Shown: positions 61,499 through 64,000 of the stretch, one piece after another | How positions within the stretch are numbered: position 1 is the stretch's first letter | Layout: every line of letters starts with the position of its first letter | Source of the DNA: Stigmatella ashevillena | Lineage (GTDB): Bacteria; Myxococcota; Myxococcia; Myxococcales; Myxococcaceae | Assembly (NCBI RefSeq): GCF_028368975.1 | Contig: NZ_JAQNDM010000002.1 | Span: forward strand, 4,086,425-4,150,424 | Reading direction: 5' to 3' | DNA: 64,000 nt | The notes under the pieces: generated by a model | Seen by the model: only the letters and a program-made list of their open reading frames with translations | The model's database searches: none | What the model was told of the DNA's origin: nothing | Translations under genes and position numbers: made by a program

Positions 61499-62716
61499 AT
61501 GCAACGCATCCCCGCAGCCACCCCGCCATCCACGCCTGAAACAGCGCGCTCCCGCCTTTCGCGCCTGCGCATGGCCACCCTCACCACCGCGATGGCCTTC
61601 TGTCTGGGAGCCAGCCCCGCCCTGGCCCAGGTCTCCAAGACGCTGAGCACCCCAGGGCCCACGGCTCAGGCCCAGAAGGTCTACAACCTGCTCGCCGATC
61701 TGGAGAACAACAGCCGCAACGGCGGCCAGAAGCAGACCATCATGGGGCAGCACTGCGAGGCCCAGAAGGAGAGCTTCGCCGGGGAGTACTGGGTCAAGGT
61801 CGGGGATATCTCCGGGAAGCGGCCCGGCTTCGTGGAGTTCGACTTCGGCCCGGGCAATTACACGTCTTCCTACAGCGCGGCCTATGTGGACAACGCCGTC
61901 GGCTTCGCCCGCGACCGGTTCATCTACGGCGAAGGCATCGTCGGCTTCAGCTTCCACCAGTCCTATCCCGGCGCCTCGGTGAAGAGCTGGGAGAACACCT
62001 TCCGCCAGAGCTGGATGGACTACAACTGGATGGGCCGGGTCATCAACTGGCAGGCGAACACCTCGGAGTATCAGGCGCTCCTGAGGGACCTGTCCTTCGC
62101 CGCCGACAAGCTCGTCTATCTTCAGCAGCAGGGCGTTCCGGTGCTGTTCCGCCCGTTCCACGAGATGAACAAGAAGGGCTCTGCTTCACCGTTCTGGTGG
62201 TCCAACCAGGATCCCTCCCAGTACAAGCAGCTCTGGAACATCGCGCATGACTACCTGGTGAAGACGCGCGGACTGAAGAACCTGATCTTCGTCTGGTCCC
62301 CCTATGAGTGGGATGGAACCTATGGCGGCGATCCGTGGAACTATTACCCGGGCAATGATCGCGTGGACGTGGTGGCCGTGGACATCTACCACGGCAACCC
62401 GTACTTCCCCGCCGCCTTCTATGATGGGCTGAAGGGCTACAACAAGCCGCGCATGCTCGCGGAGAATGACAAGCTGCCGGTGCGCTGGGGAGACAGCCGC
62501 TATGGCACCGTCTCGGAGATCGACTCCCGCCCGTGGGTGATCTGGTCGGTGTGGGGCGACTCCCTCCTCTACAACCTCGGCACCCAGAACGCGAACGACT
62601 GGAACGTGTCGAGCAACCACAAGGCCATCAAGGACACGTACAACTACTACTCGGGTTATTGGCGGGTGCTCACGGGTGGCAGCGGGGCGACCTACAACTG
62701 GGGTGGGCTGCGCTAA
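61499..62716 (+). CDS. Secreted GH26 beta-mannanase-like glycoside hydrolase
   Basis: A 405-residue protein; ATG with GGAGG nine bases upstream. A signal peptide ends near SPALAQ (residues 39-44). The catalytic domain shows the GH26 acid/base site VLFRPFHEMN (Glu222) and a candidate nucleophile at RMLAENDKLP (Glu322), with IYGEGIVGFSFHQ, FWWSNQDPSQYKQLW and NLIFVWSPYEWDGTY as substrate-site segments. GH26 enzymes cut beta-1,4-mannan. It lacks an extra carbohydrate-binding domain. The stop overlaps that of the convergent haem protein gene (CTAA). It fits a polysaccharide-degrading or fungus-preying lifestyle. Confidence 0.9.
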   Translation: MQRIPAATPPSTPETARSRLSRLRMATLTTAMAFCLGASPALAQVSKTLSTPGPTAQAQKVYNLLADLENNSRNGGQKQTIMGQHCEAQKESFAGEYWVKVGDISGKRPGFVEFDFGPGNYTSSYSAAYVDNAVGFARDRFIYGEGIVGFSFHQSYPGASVKSWENTFRQSWMDYNWMGRVINWQANTSEYQALLRDLSFAADKLVYLQQQGVPVLFRPFHEMNKKGSASPFWWSNQDPSQYKQLWNIAHDYLVKTRGLKNLIFVWSPYEWDGTYGGDPWNYYPGNDRVDVVAVDIYHGNPYFPAAFYDGLKGYNKPRMLAENDKLPVRWGDSRYGTVSEIDSRPWVIWSVWGDSLLYNLGTQNANDWNVSSNHKAIKDTYNYYSGYWRVLTGGSGATYNWGGLR

Positions 62717-64000
62717 AGGGAGCCGCTCGCGGCGAGCTCCGGTGTCTGCCATCCGGGGCTCACCGGCTCGTCAATCCCTGTCGCCCCATCCTGCTCCAGC
62801 CTGGGGTGAACCTTGGGCGGGGCGCCCAAGAGGACGTCCCGCCCCCGCTCGAACCGCTGAGAGCGCACCAGGGCCAGATAGGCCCTGTTCAGCATGAGCG
62901 CCCGGCCCGGTGAGGGCAGGAGCAGCGTGGAGATGTCCTGGGACAGCGCCTGGACCGCACGAGGCTGGAGTGAGCCATCCTTCTGGAAGAAGCGCGCCTG
63001 TACCTCACCGTTGCTGCGGTAGTCATCGCCTCCGCCCACCTGCTCGAGCCAGTGGGCGTACTCTCCCTGCCCATCCGCGCGCTTCGGCTCCGGGATGCCT
63101 TTCAGCCCACGCGCCCCCCAGTGGTACCAACCTCCGTGAGGCGCTCCGCCCGCATCGAGCTTCCGTGCGAAGCTGAAGGTGGAGTCCGTGGTGGCTCCCA
63201 CCCCGCCATGGCATCCAATGCACGCGGCGGTCTCCTCCACCGTCTGAGGCCGCAGCGCTCCCGCAGCGTCCTCGATGAACCCCTGCATCACCCAGCCCGT
63301 GCCGGTTCCCATCCCACGCTCCACGTCCCCGAGCACGGTCTTCAACGTATCGGGCTGCCGCGACTTCTCGAGCACCTCCGCCTCTGCCGCCATCTGGAGC
63401 TCGCCGTACGTCAGCCAGCGGGTCTTCCGCATGTAGCGCAGCTCCTTCATCCGCGCGGCCATGCGGACCTCGCCCTCTTCGACATCCAGGTAGCGCAGGC
63501 TGTGCAAGAACTCGGTCCCCCGGGGATAGAGGCCCGCCGCGGGCCAGCCATCCCGTCCCCGGTCCAGCTCCGCCGCCTTGCCCACGTAGTGGAAGGACCG
63601 TCCTGGCTCTGGAGGCCAGAGGAAGGCCACGCGCTCGGCGGTCCCCAGCCGGCCATCCCCATCCAGGTCCACGCCCAACTCGCGCTCGTCCACCGGAGCC
63701 AGAGGCACATCCACCCTCCGGATGAACGCCTCCACGATGGCGAGGTTGATGCGGTAGATGGCCTCGCTCTCGTGCCCTTCTCTGTCCTGGCGGAAGGCCT
63801 CGGGAAGCCTCAGGAACACATCCCCCATCGAGCCGTTGGTAGGCCAGAACATCCCGGGGAAGGGCGCATAGGCAAAGGCTCGCCAGCCGCTCAGGCGCCC
63901 GTCGGGTGCGCGATCGAAACCCTCGGCATCGGGCCGGAACCAGCAATCCGGGATGTACCCTTCCCACTGGCCATCGCCATCGCCCTCCCACGCCGAGGGA
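62713..64000 (-). CDS. Large c-type haem protein, C-terminal part (partial)
   Basis: The frame stays open past the first ATG (63852) to the right edge, with continuous sequence such as YIPDCWFRPDAEGFDRAPDG before it, so the gene starts outside the window; at least 428 residues are visible. It has one haem c site AACIGCHGG (CxxCH), a Ca-binding-like VDLDGDGRLGTAE loop, and tails of Pro/Gly-rich sequence. The upstream part also shows repeated DGDG-type motifs at the edge. It probably is a secreted or periplasmic cytochrome c family protein with unknown partner. Confidence 0.75.
   Translation of the reverse strand, partial: PSAWEGDGDGQWEGYIPDCWFRPDAEGFDRAPDGRLSGWRAFAYAPFPGMFWPTNGSMGDVFLRLPEAFRQDREGHESEAIYRINLAIVEAFIRRVDVPLAPVDERELGVDLDGDGRLGTAERVAFLWPPEPGRSFHYVGKAAELDRGRDGWPAAGLYPRGTEFLHSLRYLDVEEGEVRMAARMKELRYMRKTRWLTYGELQMAAEAEVLEKSRQPDTLKTVLGDVERGMGTGTGWVMQGFIEDAAGALRPQTVEETAACIGCHGGVGATTDSTFSFARKLDAGGAPHGGWYHWGARGLKGIPEPKRADGQGEYAHWLEQVGGGDDYRSNGEVQARFFQKDGSLQPRAVQALSQDISTLLLPSPGRALMLNRAYLALVRSQRFERGRDVLLGAPPKVHPRLEQDGATGIDEPVSPGWQTPELAASGSL

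Overview
The window is high-GC DNA from a large-genome predatory bacterium, almost certainly a myxobacterium (Myxococcota, probably the Cystobacterineae). The signs are GC-rich third positions, many GTG and TTG starts, abundant lipoproteins, two membrane-linked eukaryotic-type Ser/Thr kinases, secreted polysaccharide-active enzymes, and a lipoprotein/cytosolic gene pair of a type I know only from myxobacteria. No rRNA, tRNA or CRISPR array was seen. Family names below rest on motif recognition by eye; no search was run.

Layout. 1-4.3 kb: C-terminus of TamB, a lytic-transglycosylase-like lipoprotein, an expansin and a periplasmic coiled-coil protein. 4.3-22.5 kb: an envelope-stress or 'Bat-like' block. 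It holds a minus-strand trio (double-vWA protein, YdeI-like protein, GT-C glycosyltransferase), a plus-strand membrane Ser/Thr kinase, and a seven-gene minus-strand operon (TM/coiled-coil protein, MoxR ATPase, large membrane protein, ABC ATPase, ABC permease, DUF58, BatA/vWA) in which six genes overlap by 4-8 bp. An ExbB-ExbD-TonB operon diverges from it. 22.5-31.9 kb: MarR, a DUF547 protein, a xylose-type ABC transporter operon with a Gfo/Idh/MocA oxidoreductase, a TAXI solute-binding protein, and a divergent epimerase/LysR pair. 31.9-36.6 kb: an orphan 766-residue protein, a ROK glucokinase and a phosphoglucomutase/phosphomannomutase. 36.8-45.1 kb: a lipoprotein like fungal TOS1 with a GH16-type ExDxxE motif, a PAS histidine kinase, a methionine operon (metY followed by a metX-homoserine dehydrogenase fusion) with a structured 5' leader, and a CotH-like lipoprotein. 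45.2-49.6 kb: a P-type cation ATPase and a second Ser/Thr kinase.

49.6-54.6 kb is a mosaic island of lower GC, and the most interesting part. It starts at an internally deleted IS5-type transposase and ends at an inverted piece of the same kind of transposase carrying the segment missing from the first. Between them lie a lipoprotein with a putative PD-(D/E)XK nuclease C-terminus, translationally coupled to a putative immunity gene; a 26-bp repeat before this pair whose near-copy opens a degenerate ~600-bp repeat array after it; a lower-GC gene with an Rx4H HEPN-like motif; and a truncated lipoprotein resembling the delivery half of myxobacterial SitA toxins, whose start codon appears to come from the transposase fragment. 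I read this as a remodelled kin-discrimination (SitAI-like) or toxin-immunity hotspot.

54.6-64 kb returns to ordinary sequence: a GNAT acetyltransferase, an orphan 700-residue protein, a cytochrome P450, an osmoprotectant-type ABC transporter whose binding protein and permease are fused, a Cys-rich lipoprotein, a GH26 beta-mannanase, and a c-type haem protein cut off by the right edge. TamB at the left edge is also partial.
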